The notes beneath the pieces were generated by a model, which was given only the letters and a program-made list of their open reading frames with translations, was not told the DNA's origin and made no database searches. Below, piece after piece: positions 8,283 through 17,627 of a DNA stretch of 64,000 nt. The position numbers were made by a program, and so were the translations under genes. The stretch is from the NCBI GenBank assembly GCA_020050835.1, contig JAGVKB010000137.1:20676-84675 (forward strand). Reading direction: 5' to 3'. This DNA comes from Candidatus Obscuribacterales bacterium (GTDB lineage Bacteria; Cyanobacteriota; Vampirovibrionia; Obscuribacterales; Obscuribacteraceae). Position 1 is the stretch's first letter. Each line of letters begins with the position of its first letter.

Positions 8283-10261
8283 CGAGACACCTCCTTAGTC
8301 CTTAATTCAGCCTCTGATCCCGCTTTGTCCGGGCGGAGATAGTGGCGGATGCCGCCGGCCAGTGATTGCGCCACTTTCTGTTGGAACTCCGCGGTCACTA
8401 GTTGCGCGTATTCATCTGGGTTGATCATGAAGGCCACCTCTACCAGAACAGCCACCAACCCGCTCGGCCGGCAAAGAGCGAGGTTCTGGTAGTTGGTGCC
8501 AAAGTCGGGCAGCCCGATGTCTTTGACAAGGCTGGACTTGAGCAGTCTGGCGAGCGCGGTTGCTTGGGGATGATACCAATAGCTCGACGTGCCGTGCTGG
8601 TTCCAGGGGTCCTGCCCGTCTGGCAAAGCGTTGTTGTGAATCGAGATAAGTAGATCGGCATGGCCATCTGTGGCTAGTTTGACCCGGTCTGCCAGGGAGA
8701 CGAATTGACTGTCGCTCTGCCTGGTCATTATCACCCGTGCCCCTTCGGCGCCTAAAAGGTCGCGCAGCTTGGTTGCGATTGCCAGGTTGACGGTCGACTC
8801 CTTGATACCGGTTGGACCGATCGAACCGGTTTCACTGCCACCATGTCCGGGGTCAACGCAGATGACAGCACCGCTCAATGGCCCGTTCTCATTCGTGAGC
8901 GCCGGTGGGCCCTTGATGTGCAGGAGCAGTGTCGTTTCTTTATATTCACACCAGAATCCCCATTGTGTACCGGGTTTCAGCTGCACGTCCAATTCGTAAA
9001 GATGATCTGCCGGCTGCTTCCAGCTGACTTGGTCGATCAGCGCGTTATTCACTACCGGTGGTGCTTGCATAATCCAGTCTGTATCCGATGTCGCACCAAA
9101 AATCTTGAGAATGATTCGATTCGGGTTGAGCTGCTGCTCGAGCTGAAATGGCAGTCTTTGCGTAAGCGGGATGCGCAGTTGAATGCCCGTGCCGTCTCCT
9201 TCCAGGTTGACTGCTCTGACGGTGGTGGCTGGAGGCGGACCAGACTCGTCGCCGAGAGCGAGATCCTCCTTCAAGATCCAGCAATGATGCCCGGCGCTCA
9301 GCAGGCAGCGCATCGCGTCTCCTTGAAATCCGTCGATTAAGAGTCGGACCGATTCGGGCAGAGGAGTAGTTCTAGCTTGCCCTGGTCCGAGCCGGACGGT
9401 CGTTTCGTCATGAATGGTGCGGGCTGGCTTTGGTTGTTCGACAGTGCTCAGGCTGGTCGCCGCCGTCCAGTTGAGGGCGCGACCGTTGGCCCGCAACGTC
9501 AGTTTGGGTTTGATCCGCTGCCAATGATCGTCGGGTCGCACTCGATAAAATCCGTAGTATAGATCTGGTCTGGAAGCCGACTGCCGTTGAAATACCTTGC
9601 CGTAGGCGGTATCCATACCGAGATTGACCGTTGCTGCTTGCGGATTACGCTTGCGCCCTGGCACGTGCTGCGCCAGCACGATGCGTCGTGCCCCCAACTC
9701 TACTTCGACTCGCCCGCCGGGTGTGGCTCGAACGGCAAGCGGCAGAAGATCTCCGGCGGTCAGCCCGACATCTGTTTTGGGCTCAAATGAATCCTTAGCG
9801 AAAGTCAACTGGCTGGCCGAGATCGCTACCGGTGGCAGCTCGCGATTGATGGTGAGCTGCCGCTTAAGGGCCGGGTCGTTGTTGCGCAGGAGGTTAATCG
9901 TATTAGGACCGGGTTTAAGCTCGATGACATGAGCGAAGTAGCCTTGCGAGCTCAGTTTGACCGGTTTACCCTGACAGGAGAGTGTACTGCCGGCTGGACA
10001 AGAGCCGATTAAGAATGTTGATGGCGCTGCAATCAGCGCGCCGGTCTTCGGGTAGACCAGCATGATGCCGCCCGGCAGTTCGGCTTCAGGAGGTATCTCC
10101 GCCAGCTGTTTGGTTTCCGGGGCCGCTGCCACTGCTGCCGGTGAGCTTAAGGCGATGGCGGAAAAGGACAATAGCAGCGGTGCCAGTAGCGACCAGCCGG
10201 TTTTGCAGGCTCTTTTCGCCAGGCTTGCTGTCGTTGGATTACAGTTCTTACGGTAGCGCAT
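8279..10261 (-). CDS. Secreted N-acetylmuramoyl-L-alanine amidase (Amidase_3)
   Basis: This 660-residue exported protein cleaves the amide between MurNAc and the peptide stem. A signal peptide (about 20-47, ending AAVAAAPE) is followed by an Ig-like region typical of cell-wall enzymes (about 65-125). A long beta-rich middle section contains SH3- or AMIN-like stretches. The catalytic domain occupies about 460-640, with zinc and catalytic residues in VDPGHGG, GIKES, SIHNN and LVEVAFM. It is much longer than minimal AmiC-type enzymes because of the N-terminal non-catalytic modules, which probably target it to the wall or septum. It overlaps both neighbours: 14 bases with the DUF547 gene upstream and 4 bases with coaX downstream. 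Confidence 0.88.
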   Translation of the reverse strand: MRYRKNCNPTTASLAKRACKTGWSLLAPLLLSFSAIALSSPAAVAAAPETKQLAEIPPEAELPGGIMLVYPKTGALIAAPSTFLIGSCPAGSTLSCQGKPVKLSSQGYFAHVIELKPGPNTINLLRNNDPALKRQLTINRELPPVAISASQLTFAKDSFEPKTDVGLTAGDLLPLAVRATPGGRVEVELGARRIVLAQHVPGRKRNPQAATVNLGMDTAYGKVFQRQSASRPDLYYGFYRVRPDDHWQRIKPKLTLRANGRALNWTAATSLSTVEQPKPARTIHDETTVRLGPGQARTTPLPESVRLLIDGFQGDAMRCLLSAGHHCWILKEDLALGDESGPPPATTVRAVNLEGDGTGIQLRIPLTQRLPFQLEQQLNPNRIILKIFGATSDTDWIMQAPPVVNNALIDQVSWKQPADHLYELDVQLKPGTQWGFWCEYKETTLLLHIKGPPALTNENGPLSGAVICVDPGHGGSETGSIGPTGIKESTVNLAIATKLRDLLGAEGARVIMTRQSDSQFVSLADRVKLATDGHADLLISIHNNALPDGQDPWNQHGTSSYWYHPQATALARLLKSSLVKDIGLPDFGTNYQNLALCRPSGLVAVLVEVAFMINPDEYAQLVTAEFQQKVAQSLAGGIRHYLRPDKAGSEAELRTKEVSR

Positions 10262-11261
10262 TCAGTGCTCCATGCGTATCAATCGAATCTTCACCGGCCG
10301 GTCTGCGCGGTACGATTGGACCGAGCGCGGTATCGTTGAGCCACCAATTGAATTTAGTGAAGTAGGCCTTTTTTATATGGATGCTCTCAAGATTTACAGC
10401 CTTGTCCACCGGCAGGTAGTGATTGGCAAAATCGAATGGTGAATCAAAGTCCTTTTCGAGCAGGCGCTCGTTCCACTTGAATAAGGGCGACAAGAACAAG
10501 GTGTCTATATCAGGATCCAGGTAGACGTTGTTACTGTCCAACACGAACTGCCGGCAGCAATGGTCGAGGTCAGCGTTAAGGCGAGCGGGCGTGAAGGCGT
10601 GATTCTGCAGGAACGGGTCGCCGCGAGCGCCACCGCAGATGGTGAATAGCACTCGAACGTCGCCGTTGTTTAGTCGAGGGCGAATTTCCTGTTCTTCGAT
10701 GCGACTGACTGTATACGTCTTTCCACCGACCACGAATCCGGACAAACCGAAATGATCTGAAATCTTCTCGACGCTTTTTAGCGGGTAATGATCAACGATT
10801 GTCTTTAAGACGAGCAGATTATGCGCGTTGACCCAGAAGCAGAGCGTGTCTTCCTCGGTGGCAAGCTGGTCTGGGCTGGTGCGGCTGAGCTGCTCGACGG
10901 CTTGAGACAGCTGATCGGAGCGCTTGGCAAGTTCGGCGTAATCAACCAATCCCTCCTTGACATGCGCGAAGAGCAACCGGTCGTAGAGCTCGAAGCTGTA
11001 TGTTTTGGGATGATTAACGCTTATGAATAGAGATTTCATGTAGCTTCCGGCGTTGTACAAAAGCTGAATCGAGGCGAAAGCTCCGCCAAGCAAAAGTAAA
11101 GTCAGCGGCAGGATGCTCCTTTTCCAAGACAGCTTTGACTTCGCATCTGGCATTAGGCGCTTTTCTCTTCGATTGGAGCTTTCGGAAAGACGGCTCGGAA
11201 GTTCGCGTCGCTTTCCTCTGGTCATCATTTTATCTGAGAGACTAATAGTTGCAGGAATCAT
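10248..11261 (-). CDS. DUF547 domain protein with one membrane anchor
   Basis: DUF547 proteins are a widespread family of unknown biochemical role. Their typical elements are here: CFWVNAHNLLVLKTIVDHYP and, after a strand-rich stretch, CGGARGDPFL, then a final WWLND. An N-terminal hydrophobic helix (ILPLTLLLLGGAFASIQLLY) would anchor it in the inner membrane with the domain outside. The first ATG is used here, but it is preceded by a very basic 36-residue leader and no clear ribosome-binding site. ATGs at 11228 or 11153 are real alternatives. The 3' end overlaps the amidase gene by 14 bases, so a shared role at the cell wall is likely. Confidence 0.8.
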   Translation of the reverse strand: MIPATISLSDKMMTRGKRRELPSRLSESSNRREKRLMPDAKSKLSWKRSILPLTLLLLGGAFASIQLLYNAGSYMKSLFISVNHPKTYSFELYDRLLFAHVKEGLVDYAELAKRSDQLSQAVEQLSRTSPDQLATEEDTLCFWVNAHNLLVLKTIVDHYPLKSVEKISDHFGLSGFVVGGKTYTVSRIEEQEIRPRLNNGDVRVLFTICGGARGDPFLQNHAFTPARLNADLDHCCRQFVLDSNNVYLDPDIDTLFLSPLFKWNERLLEKDFDSPFDFANHYLPVDKAVNLESIHIKKAYFTKFNWWLNDTALGPIVPRRPAGEDSIDTHGALNALP

Positions 11262-11415
11262 TTGCCGCCCGATTCAGCTTCCTATACGTTTCGTGCTCGG
11301 TACAATCTGATCTGACTTTCAGCTCGGCCGAGATTGCCGGAGCAGGTATTAGGTAGCGGCTGTTAAAATTACTGTCTTGAGCAACCAAATACCGTGCCGG
11401 TGCAGAGCAGACTAG

Positions 11416-12228
11416 ATGGACCTGTCAATTCCTGCTTCAATCAATGTGCTGCAACTGACCGACACTCATCTGTTCGGGACGGACGAAGGCCGGCTGCTCG
11501 GGGTGGATACCTATCAATCACTGGCCGATGTGATTGACCTGGCATTATTAGAGCGAGGCCGTCCGGACTTCGTGCTTTTAACCGGAGACCTTACGCAAGA
11601 CGAGACCGCTGATTCGTATGCTCGATTGCGAAAGCTTGTCGGCAGGCTCGGGGTGAAGACCTTTTATCTTCCTGGCAATCATGATGTACCGGAATTGATG
11701 GCGGAGATATTGCCGGGCAACGGTTCGATGATCTGCCGTGAAAGCCAATTCGAAGCGGGTAATTGGCAGGTAATCATGCTGAATTCCCATCGTCCGGGCC
11801 GGGTCGAAGGGCTGTTGGCCGCTCCGGAGCTCGAAAGGTTGGAGCGGCTGCTCGGCCAGCGCTCTGAGCTCAACGCGTTGGTCTGTTTGCACCACAATCC
11901 GGTTTCGGCAGGCTCGGATTGGCAAGACAGAATTGCGCTTGAAAACTCCGGCGAGTTTCTAGCTGTTTTGAGTCGATTCAAGCAGGTGCGGGCAGTATTG
12001 TGGGGGCATGTCCATCAGGCTTTTGACGATGCTCTAAACGGGATGATGTTAATGGCTACTCCGTCTACCTGCGTTCAGTTCAAGCCAAATGAAGAAAAAT
12101 TCGGTGTCGATGAGATTCCGCCGGGCTACCGCTGGCTCGAACTTCAAAGCGATGGGCAGATTGTTACGGCGGTAAGCAGACTGCCGGCACTTCCTAACGG
12201 TCTGCAAATTGCCGCTAAAGGTTACTGA
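11416..12228 (+). CDS. cpdA: CpdA-like 3',5'-cyclic nucleotide phosphodiesterase (calcineurin fold)
   Basis: The metal-binding motifs match class III cAMP phosphodiesterases: LTDTHLF, TGDLTQDE, PGNHD, the HHNPV segment and WGHVHQ. These are followed by the substrate-specificity region PSTCVQFKP, which is characteristic of CpdA. Length (270) fits. The product would hydrolyse cAMP in the cytoplasm, although members of this family can also act on 2',3'-cyclic nucleotides. The stop overlaps the next start by one base (TGATG), so it is co-translated with the CNNM-type gene. It is divergent from the DUF547 gene, with about 150 bases of shared upstream region. Confidence 0.8.
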   Translation: MDLSIPASINVLQLTDTHLFGTDEGRLLGVDTYQSLADVIDLALLERGRPDFVLLTGDLTQDETADSYARLRKLVGRLGVKTFYLPGNHDVPELMAEILPGNGSMICRESQFEAGNWQVIMLNSHRPGRVEGLLAAPELERLERLLGQRSELNALVCLHHNPVSAGSDWQDRIALENSGEFLAVLSRFKQVRAVLWGHVHQAFDDALNGMMLMATPSTCVQFKPNEEKFGVDEIPPGYRWLELQSDGQIVTAVSRLPALPNGLQIAAKGY

Positions 12229-13547
12229 TGTACGAAACTGTTTTTGAAGTTGCAATCATCCTGGTTTTGATCCTTTTAAATGGGGTCTTTGCGATGTCAG
12301 AGATTGCGATCGTTTCATCTCGCAAGGCAAGACTGGAGAAATGGGCGAAGGATGGTAATCCGAAGGCTGAAGCGGCTTTGGCTCTGGCCAATCATCCTGG
12401 CAATTTTTTAGCCACCATTCAGATCGGAATTTCGGCCGGGGCAATCTTAACTGGTGTCTTCGGTGGTGCCACGGTTGCCGATGCCGTACAGTCAGTTATC
12501 AGCCGAGTTCAACCGCTTGCACCCTATAGCAAGGTGTTGAGCATGGGCAGCGTTGTGATAGCCACCACTTACCTGTCGCTTATTTTGGGTGAATTGGTGC
12601 CGAAGCGGGTGGCCCTGGTCAATCCCGAATCGATCGCTTGCCTGGTGGCCGGTCCGATGACCTGGTTATCGCGTATGGCCTCTCCGGTGGTTCGTTTGTT
12701 GAGCATGTCGACCGAATTCGTTTTAACGATGGTTGGTGCAAGACGAGAGGAGGAGCAGATGGTAACTAGCGATGAAATCAAGATGATGATCGACCAGGGA
12801 GCGCAAGCCGGAGTTTTTGCTGCCTCCGAGCACGATCTGGTTAAAAGCGTTCTGCGCCTGGGCGAGAAGAGTATCACCGCTTTGATGACGCCGAGAACCG
12901 ATATCGTCTGGGCCGATATCAATGCGCCGCAGGAAAAGACGATTGAGCTTTTGGTGAATTGTGTGCCGACTCGGGTCATAATCGCCGACGGCAATCTCGA
13001 CAACATCGAAGGTTATGTCAATGTCAAGCAAGTGTTGTCCCATCCGGCCCAATCCAGGCGGATGGATATCTCCGCCTGCCTGGAAAAACCGCTCTATGTG
13101 CCGGAGACTAAATCAGCGCTGGAAGTGTTGGATACGTTCAAGAAAAGCGGCGTTCATTTCGCGGTGATTCTAGATGAGTTTGGCGGAACGATTGGGGTAA
13201 CGACGATGACCGATCTGTTGAAGGCGATCGTCGGCGATCTGCCAATCGGTGGCAGCAAAGCCTCTCTGCGCGCGGTCGAGCGCACGGATGGAACGTGGCT
13301 TTTAGATGGGCGTCTGCCGATCGACCGTTTCAAAGATATCGTCAAGGTTCATAAGCTTCCGGACGAAGAGAGAGCGCATTTTCAGACGCTGGGCGGCTTT
13401 GTCATGCATCAATTCGGTAGAGTTCCGGAAGTCGCTGATGAGCTCGTCTGGAACGGCTTCATCTTCAGGATTGTAAGCATGCACGGAAAAGGTATAGGCA
13501 AAGTCGGCGTAGCCAAGCTGAGCGCCGAAGACCTGGACAATCATTAA
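12228..13547 (+). CDS. CNNM/CorC (HlyC) family membrane protein with CBS domains
   Basis: Domain order is typical. A DUF21 (CNNM) transmembrane domain covers about residues 1-190, with NGVFAMSEIAIVSSRKARL and the LGELVPKR motif. A CBS pair spans about 215-345, including SITALMTPRTDI and ILDEFGGTIGVTTMTDLL. A CorC_HlyC C-terminal domain (about 355-439) contains LDGRLPID and TLGGFVMHQFGRVP. Members are Mg2+ exporters or metal-linked transporters; the old haemolysin name is not informative. It overlaps the cpdA-like stop by one base. No dedicated terminator is visible before the tRNA gene, which is on the other strand. Confidence 0.9.
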   Translation: MYETVFEVAIILVLILLNGVFAMSEIAIVSSRKARLEKWAKDGNPKAEAALALANHPGNFLATIQIGISAGAILTGVFGGATVADAVQSVISRVQPLAPYSKVLSMGSVVIATTYLSLILGELVPKRVALVNPESIACLVAGPMTWLSRMASPVVRLLSMSTEFVLTMVGARREEEQMVTSDEIKMMIDQGAQAGVFAASEHDLVKSVLRLGEKSITALMTPRTDIVWADINAPQEKTIELLVNCVPTRVIIADGNLDNIEGYVNVKQVLSHPAQSRRMDISACLEKPLYVPETKSALEVLDTFKKSGVHFAVILDEFGGTIGVTTMTDLLKAIVGDLPIGGSKASLRAVERTDGTWLLDGRLPIDRFKDIVKVHKLPDEERAHFQTLGGFVMHQFGRVPEVADELVWNGFIFRIVSMHGKGIGKVGVAKLSAEDLDNH

Positions 13548-13584
13548 GCTTCGCTCAAAACCGAAACATGTTAATTTGAAGAAT

Positions 13585-13657
13585 TGGAGCGTACCGGGGT
13601 CGAACCGGTGACCTCTTCAATGCCATTGAAGCGCGCTACCAACTGCGCTAACGCCCC
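13585..13657 (-). tRNA. tRNA-Ala (anticodon GGC)
   Basis: Read on the minus strand the gene folds as a full cloverleaf: acceptor GGGGCGT with ACGCTCC (one G-U pair), D stem GCGC/GCGC, anticodon stem CTTCA/TGAAG around loop ATGGCAT, and T arm ACCGG-TTCGACC-CCGGT. The anticodon GGC reads GCC and GCU alanine codons. The discriminator is A. CCA is not encoded. Confidence 0.96.
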
Positions 13658-13694
13658 ATAATCGTCCTTTTATACCACAATCTGCGTGCTCCGG

Positions 13695-14741
13695 CTACGG
13701 CGTCGGCACCCGGCTCTTAATTGCTGCCGCTTCGCCGGCTGGTGTGCCTGGCTTGATGCTGGAAGAGCGGCTGTGCTGTTTGAATTTCTCAAGGGCCCAG
13801 TGCCCTTTGCTCTTCAGATTAAGCCAGAAGTACTTGTCTGGCGGCCAGAGGAAAGAGGTCTCGAAGTAACACCAGATAGTGCAGCCCTGGCAAAAATCCC
13901 AGGTGCCTTCCATTTTGCGCTTTTCTTGAACATGCATGCTCTTCCAGAGCTCGTCTAAATTGGAACGGCCATTTTCATGAGTAATTTTCAACCGCTCGTC
14001 GTGCATGTGGTAGCAAGGCAGAAGCAGGTGATCGTCCGGCGAGATCACGATAGTTGATGAAATCGCCCGGCAGCGTGGTTCTTTTACATTGTTGCCGCCG
14101 TCTTTGAAAAACTCCAGGAAAGCCCAATTGACACAGACGTTGTCCATCTTGGATAGCCTGTCCAGCTCCTTGAGCCCCTTTTCCTGCAGCAGATCGTTAC
14201 CGCAGTAATCGAAGACCGGGCCGAGCAACACAACTACATCCAGCTCCTGGGCGAGCTTGACAACGCCTTCCATCTGCCAGATTGATTGCGGTGTAGCAGT
14301 GGCGATGATTGAGGGCTTCTCCCCGAGCGATTTGGCCAGTTTGATACTTTCGATCACCTTGTGATAGCCGTTTATTCCTCGCTCCAGCCGGTATTCTTCG
14401 GCATCGGTTGTGGAAAGCGAAAACTTGAGGTCATCGACCAAGCCGCGGATGTCATGGGCGAAACGCTCGTAGAGTGTCCCGGTATTTGCCAGGCTGGTAA
14501 AGAATCCGAGCTCCTTGGCTGTCTTGAGAACTGTCGGCAGTTGGCGATAAATCAACGGCTCCCCGCCGGTGAGGTCAAGTACTTTTACGCCCAACCGTTT
14601 GAGGGCATGCAGGTTTTCTACAACCGCATCGAGAGCCGACTCTTTGATTGGGATGTTCTCCGGTTTTACCGGTATGTCGCAGTAAGTGCAGCGCGAGTTG
14701 CATTTATATGTGAGGTAGTAATTGCACATTAGCGGCGGCAC
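13695..14741 (-). CDS. Radical SAM protein with SPASM-like C-terminus
   Basis: The N-terminus has the radical SAM iron-sulfur motif CNSRCTYC (Cys14, Cys18, Cys21), followed by the GGEPL SAM-binding loop and a TIM-barrel-like body. After about residue 225 come further cysteines in PRCRAISS, LLPCYHM and FCQGCTIWC. This is the spacing expected of a SPASM or twitch-type auxiliary cluster domain, as in peptide- and sugar-modifying enzymes. The start is GTG with GAGG 10 bases upstream; a downstream ATG (fifth codon) is an alternative. No precursor peptide gene or obvious partner is next to it, so the substrate is unknown. It is divergent from the isochorismatase-type gene. Confidence 0.82.
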   Translation of the reverse strand: MPPLMCNYYLTYKCNSRCTYCDIPVKPENIPIKESALDAVVENLHALKRLGVKVLDLTGGEPLIYRQLPTVLKTAKELGFFTSLANTGTLYERFAHDIRGLVDDLKFSLSTTDAEEYRLERGINGYHKVIESIKLAKSLGEKPSIIATATPQSIWQMEGVVKLAQELDVVVLLGPVFDYCGNDLLQEKGLKELDRLSKMDNVCVNWAFLEFFKDGGNNVKEPRCRAISSTIVISPDDHLLLPCYHMHDERLKITHENGRSNLDELWKSMHVQEKRKMEGTWDFCQGCTIWCYFETSFLWPPDKYFWLNLKSKGHWALEKFKQHSRSSSIKPGTPAGEAAAIKSRVPTP

Positions 14742-15114
14742 GAGAGTACTTCCTCATTTTGGAGAGACCCATCATACATTAGGCAAAGCCTGTGCTAGCG
14801 GTAGGGCAGTCGCTTGAAAAGAAGGCTAACGCTGTTGCGGGCTAATATTACAACTTTCTATTCTGGGGACGGGAACACGGCGCTGATAGCATTGGTCTTT
14901 TGTCCTGGGTAGTGTGGTGGCTTGGGCGACACACTGGCAACTGTTGGAGGGCAAAGTGTTTGCTTGGGCTGCTTTTCCGATTGCTCTCTGACAACGTCAC
15001 TCACATCATTCAGTTGAGCCGGGTTGAAATTAGCTTGCAGTTTGTTTGCGCGAACATTCTTTTAAGTTATGCTGAGTACACTCAGGCGTCTGAAGGAAAC
15101 ATAAGAGGTATTTG
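14742..15114. other. Intergenic region between divergent genes
   Basis: This 373-base stretch separates the radical SAM start from the isochorismatase-type start. Apart from the promoter at 15046-15073 I see no gene, repeat or RNA in it. Confidence 0.4.
15046..15073 (+). promoter_or_regulatory. Promoter candidate for the isochorismatase-type gene
   Basis: TTGCGC (15046-15051) and TATGCT (15068-15073) are spaced by 16 bases. They lie about 42 bases before the ATG at 15115, which has its own AGAGG ribosome-binding site. Confidence 0.45.
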
Positions 15115-15669
15115 ATGGTGCATGCAAGCATTCTTGACAGTCAAAAAGCATCGCTTTTGATCGTCGACGTTCAAGAGAGCTTTCGGAAGGTGCTCCCCGA
15201 TCTGGCAAATCTTACTCGCAACATCGCCATTCTGGTGGAAGCAGCCAAGATCCTCAAGTTGCCGGTGATCTTGACCGAACAGTATCCGCAAGGCTTGGGT
15301 AAGACAGTTTCTGAAATTACTGCATGTCTGGGCGAGCACAGTTACTTCGAAAAAAATTCTTTTAGTTGCCTGGGCGCCGACGGCTTACTTGAAGCGCTAT
15401 CTGACTCGGGACGCAAGCAGGTGATCGTCTGTGGAATAGAAGCGCATGTTTGTGTAAATCAAACGGTACATGATCTTCTCAATGAAGGGTATTGCGTTCA
15501 TCTGGTGGCTGATTCGGTTTCAAGCCGAAATCCGAAGAACAAAGAAGTTGGTATTGAAAAAATGCTGCTTTCCGGAGCGCTGCCATCGACGGTCGAAATG
15601 GCGCTATTCGAACTGTTGGGCAGATCAGGAACGGATAATTTTAAGGCTGTACAAAGGCTAATCAAGTAA
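15115..15669 (+). CDS. Isochorismatase-family cysteine hydrolase
   Basis: The fold is that of isochorismatase and nicotinamidase hydrolases. The catalytic Asp is in LLIVDVQESF, the Lys is expected in the YFEKNSFSC region, and the nucleophilic Cys is in GIEAHVCVNQT, followed by the usual cis-peptide-type VADSVSSR segment. The short YcaC-like size (184 residues) and the EAHVCV motif fit the ISOC1/2-like subfamily better than true nicotinamidases, which carry extra metal-binding residues. ATG 15115 is chosen because AGAGG lies just upstream; the TTG one codon earlier is not needed. The physiological substrate is not predictable. It is followed by the TolC-like gene on the same strand. Confidence 0.82.
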   Translation: MVHASILDSQKASLLIVDVQESFRKVLPDLANLTRNIAILVEAAKILKLPVILTEQYPQGLGKTVSEITACLGEHSYFEKNSFSCLGADGLLEALSDSGRKQVIVCGIEAHVCVNQTVHDLLNEGYCVHLVADSVSSRNPKNKEVGIEKMLLSGALPSTVEMALFELLGRSGTDNFKAVQRLIK

Positions 15670-15708
15670 CCTGTTACCTGCGGAATCCCTTCACGGACGA
15701 ATCAGCTT

Positions 15709-17613
15709 GTGTCAAAGATCAAGTCAGCCAGCGAGGATGCGAGTCTAATGGGCAGAAGATTGGCTGCACTCGCTTGCGTTCTGGCTGTCGCCTTCGGCGG
15801 TAGTTCGGCGCTGGCCCAGACCGCTCCGGGGATGACCGGCGGTAATACTGCTGGTGGTGCACCGGACAGCGCTCCGGGTGGACTGGTTGCGCCAGCTCCT
15901 GAGCCGGCTGCAGCAGGTTCGGTCGCTGGTCCTGGCTTTACGCCCTCGGCCGGCGGATATGCCGGTTACGGAGAGCCGAGCCTACCGGGCGGTGGCACGG
16001 TTCCACCATTTGCCCGACAAGAGATAGACAATCCGTTTCAATTCAACAATCAACGGGCTCCGGTCGGAGATCCGGCGCTGACCGGCACGATGGGTTCGAT
16101 GGAGAGCATTCCGACCGAGTTGCCCGGACCCGACCGGCTTCTTCCGTTGGGCGGAAAGTTGCCTCCAATCAGGTTGGAGGCTATTTACAATGAGCCGGTA
16201 AACCTGAGAGATTGTCTGGTCTACGCAATCCTTCACAACCTGCCGATTCGCATTTCGAGCGCCGGCGTGACCTCTTCGAAATGGCTTGCCGTTGGCAAAT
16301 TTGGCGGCTTTCTACCGAATATGAATATGTATGCGCTCGATCAGCTTCTCTCCGGGTCCTCTTTGATTGGCGGTGTCATTCCCACCACGTTTCACACACC
16401 CAATGCGCAGGCCCAAGCGCAAGTGCAATGGAGTCCGTTTCAGGGTGGCAGCGTGCTGTTTGGCTCTCTGCAAGCTTTGCACCAGTTTAGAGCGGCGCGA
16501 GCCGGTTATCACGGAACAATCAATGACAATCTGTTGGCGGTCGGCTTGGGCTATTACAATCTTTTGCTCAATCAAGCGCTTCTGCAGATTCAGATTCGGG
16601 CCGTCGATGTTTCGCGCGCTCAGTTGGTGCTCAATCGGCAACTCGAGCATGCCGGGACCGGCACTCGTTTCAACGTCTTGCAAGCAGAGACTCAATTGGC
16701 CTCGGACGAGCAGAACTTATTGACTCAGCAGGTGAATTTCCGTAAGTCGGCGATTAACCTGGCTACTCTCATGAACCTGAATCTTGGGGTCAATATCGTG
16801 CCGTCAGATATTGAGATCAAGAAGGTCAGGTTGATCGACCCAGCGCTTGATATTAACGGATTAATCAATATCGCTATTTTCAATCGTCCTGAGTTGCAAC
16901 AGTTCAAAGAGCTCAAGATAGCTGCTCGACGCAATATCCAGTTGCAAGCGGCACCACTTTATCCGCAGATGCAGTTTTTCGGAAGTGTGCAGGGCAATGG
17001 AGCGACTTTCAGTCGAAGTACGCGAGTGGTCTCAGGCTCGCCGACGGTAGTGGCCGTTGAGGGTCCGCTCTTGCCGGCGCCGCCGGTGCTTCTTACTTCG
17101 GGAGCACCGTTGGCTGGAACCGTACCGATTTATCCGGCTGGTGTGACGCTTACTCGAGCTTCAATTCAGTCCCGGCAGATGCGCCTGTCCTATACGATGG
17201 GTTGGCAGGTCAACTGGAGTTTCAGCGGTCTGGGGGTTCCTAATGTCGCCAACATCGAGTCGGCTCGCGCGCTGGCCAAACAGACTACCTTGCAGGCTAA
17301 TCAGCAGTTGCTCAACGTTCAAAATCAGGTGCGGACTTCCTATTTGAACAGCCAGACCGCCGAGCGGTTGATCGATGTGTCGTCCAAAGCGGTGGTATCT
17401 TCCTCCGAGCAGCTGCGTCTGGCTCGGGTCCGGTTAGCCAATGGTGTCGGTACGAACATCGACGTTCTGCAGGCGCAACAAGTTTGGGTGCAGGCGCTGG
17501 TGAACAAAGCAAGCGCTATCATTCAATACAACAACGCTCAAGTGCAGTTGTTGCGCGACATCGGGCTGATTACTGTCGATACGCTCACATCTGGTAAGCT
17601 CGTACGCGGATAG
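15709..17613 (+). CDS. TolC-family outer-membrane efflux protein
   Basis: TolC-like proteins form trimeric outer-membrane channels for efflux pumps and type I secretion. A signal peptide (about 14-37, ending SALAQ) is followed by a proline- and glycine-rich linker to about residue 150. Two long helical OEP repeats come next, with VNLRDCLVYAILHNLPI at the start of the first and LRLARVRLANGVGTNIDVLQAQ near the end of the second, both typical. The 110-residue Gly/Pro/Ala linker is longer than usual. The GTG at 15709 has only a weak ribosome-binding site; ATG 15748, with GAGG upstream, would still leave a full signal peptide. No periplasmic adaptor or inner-membrane pump gene is adjacent. Confidence 0.85.
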   Translation: MSKIKSASEDASLMGRRLAALACVLAVAFGGSSALAQTAPGMTGGNTAGGAPDSAPGGLVAPAPEPAAAGSVAGPGFTPSAGGYAGYGEPSLPGGGTVPPFARQEIDNPFQFNNQRAPVGDPALTGTMGSMESIPTELPGPDRLLPLGGKLPPIRLEAIYNEPVNLRDCLVYAILHNLPIRISSAGVTSSKWLAVGKFGGFLPNMNMYALDQLLSGSSLIGGVIPTTFHTPNAQAQAQVQWSPFQGGSVLFGSLQALHQFRAARAGYHGTINDNLLAVGLGYYNLLLNQALLQIQIRAVDVSRAQLVLNRQLEHAGTGTRFNVLQAETQLASDEQNLLTQQVNFRKSAINLATLMNLNLGVNIVPSDIEIKKVRLIDPALDINGLINIAIFNRPELQQFKELKIAARRNIQLQAAPLYPQMQFFGSVQGNGATFSRSTRVVSGSPTVVAVEGPLLPAPPVLLTSGAPLAGTVPIYPAGVTLTRASIQSRQMRLSYTMGWQVNWSFSGLGVPNVANIESARALAKQTTLQANQQLLNVQNQVRTSYLNSQTAERLIDVSSKAVVSSSEQLRLARVRLANGVGTNIDVLQAQQVWVQALVNKASAIIQYNNAQVQLLRDIGLITVDTLTSGKLVRG

Positions 17614-17627
17614 CGCCGACTTGTAAG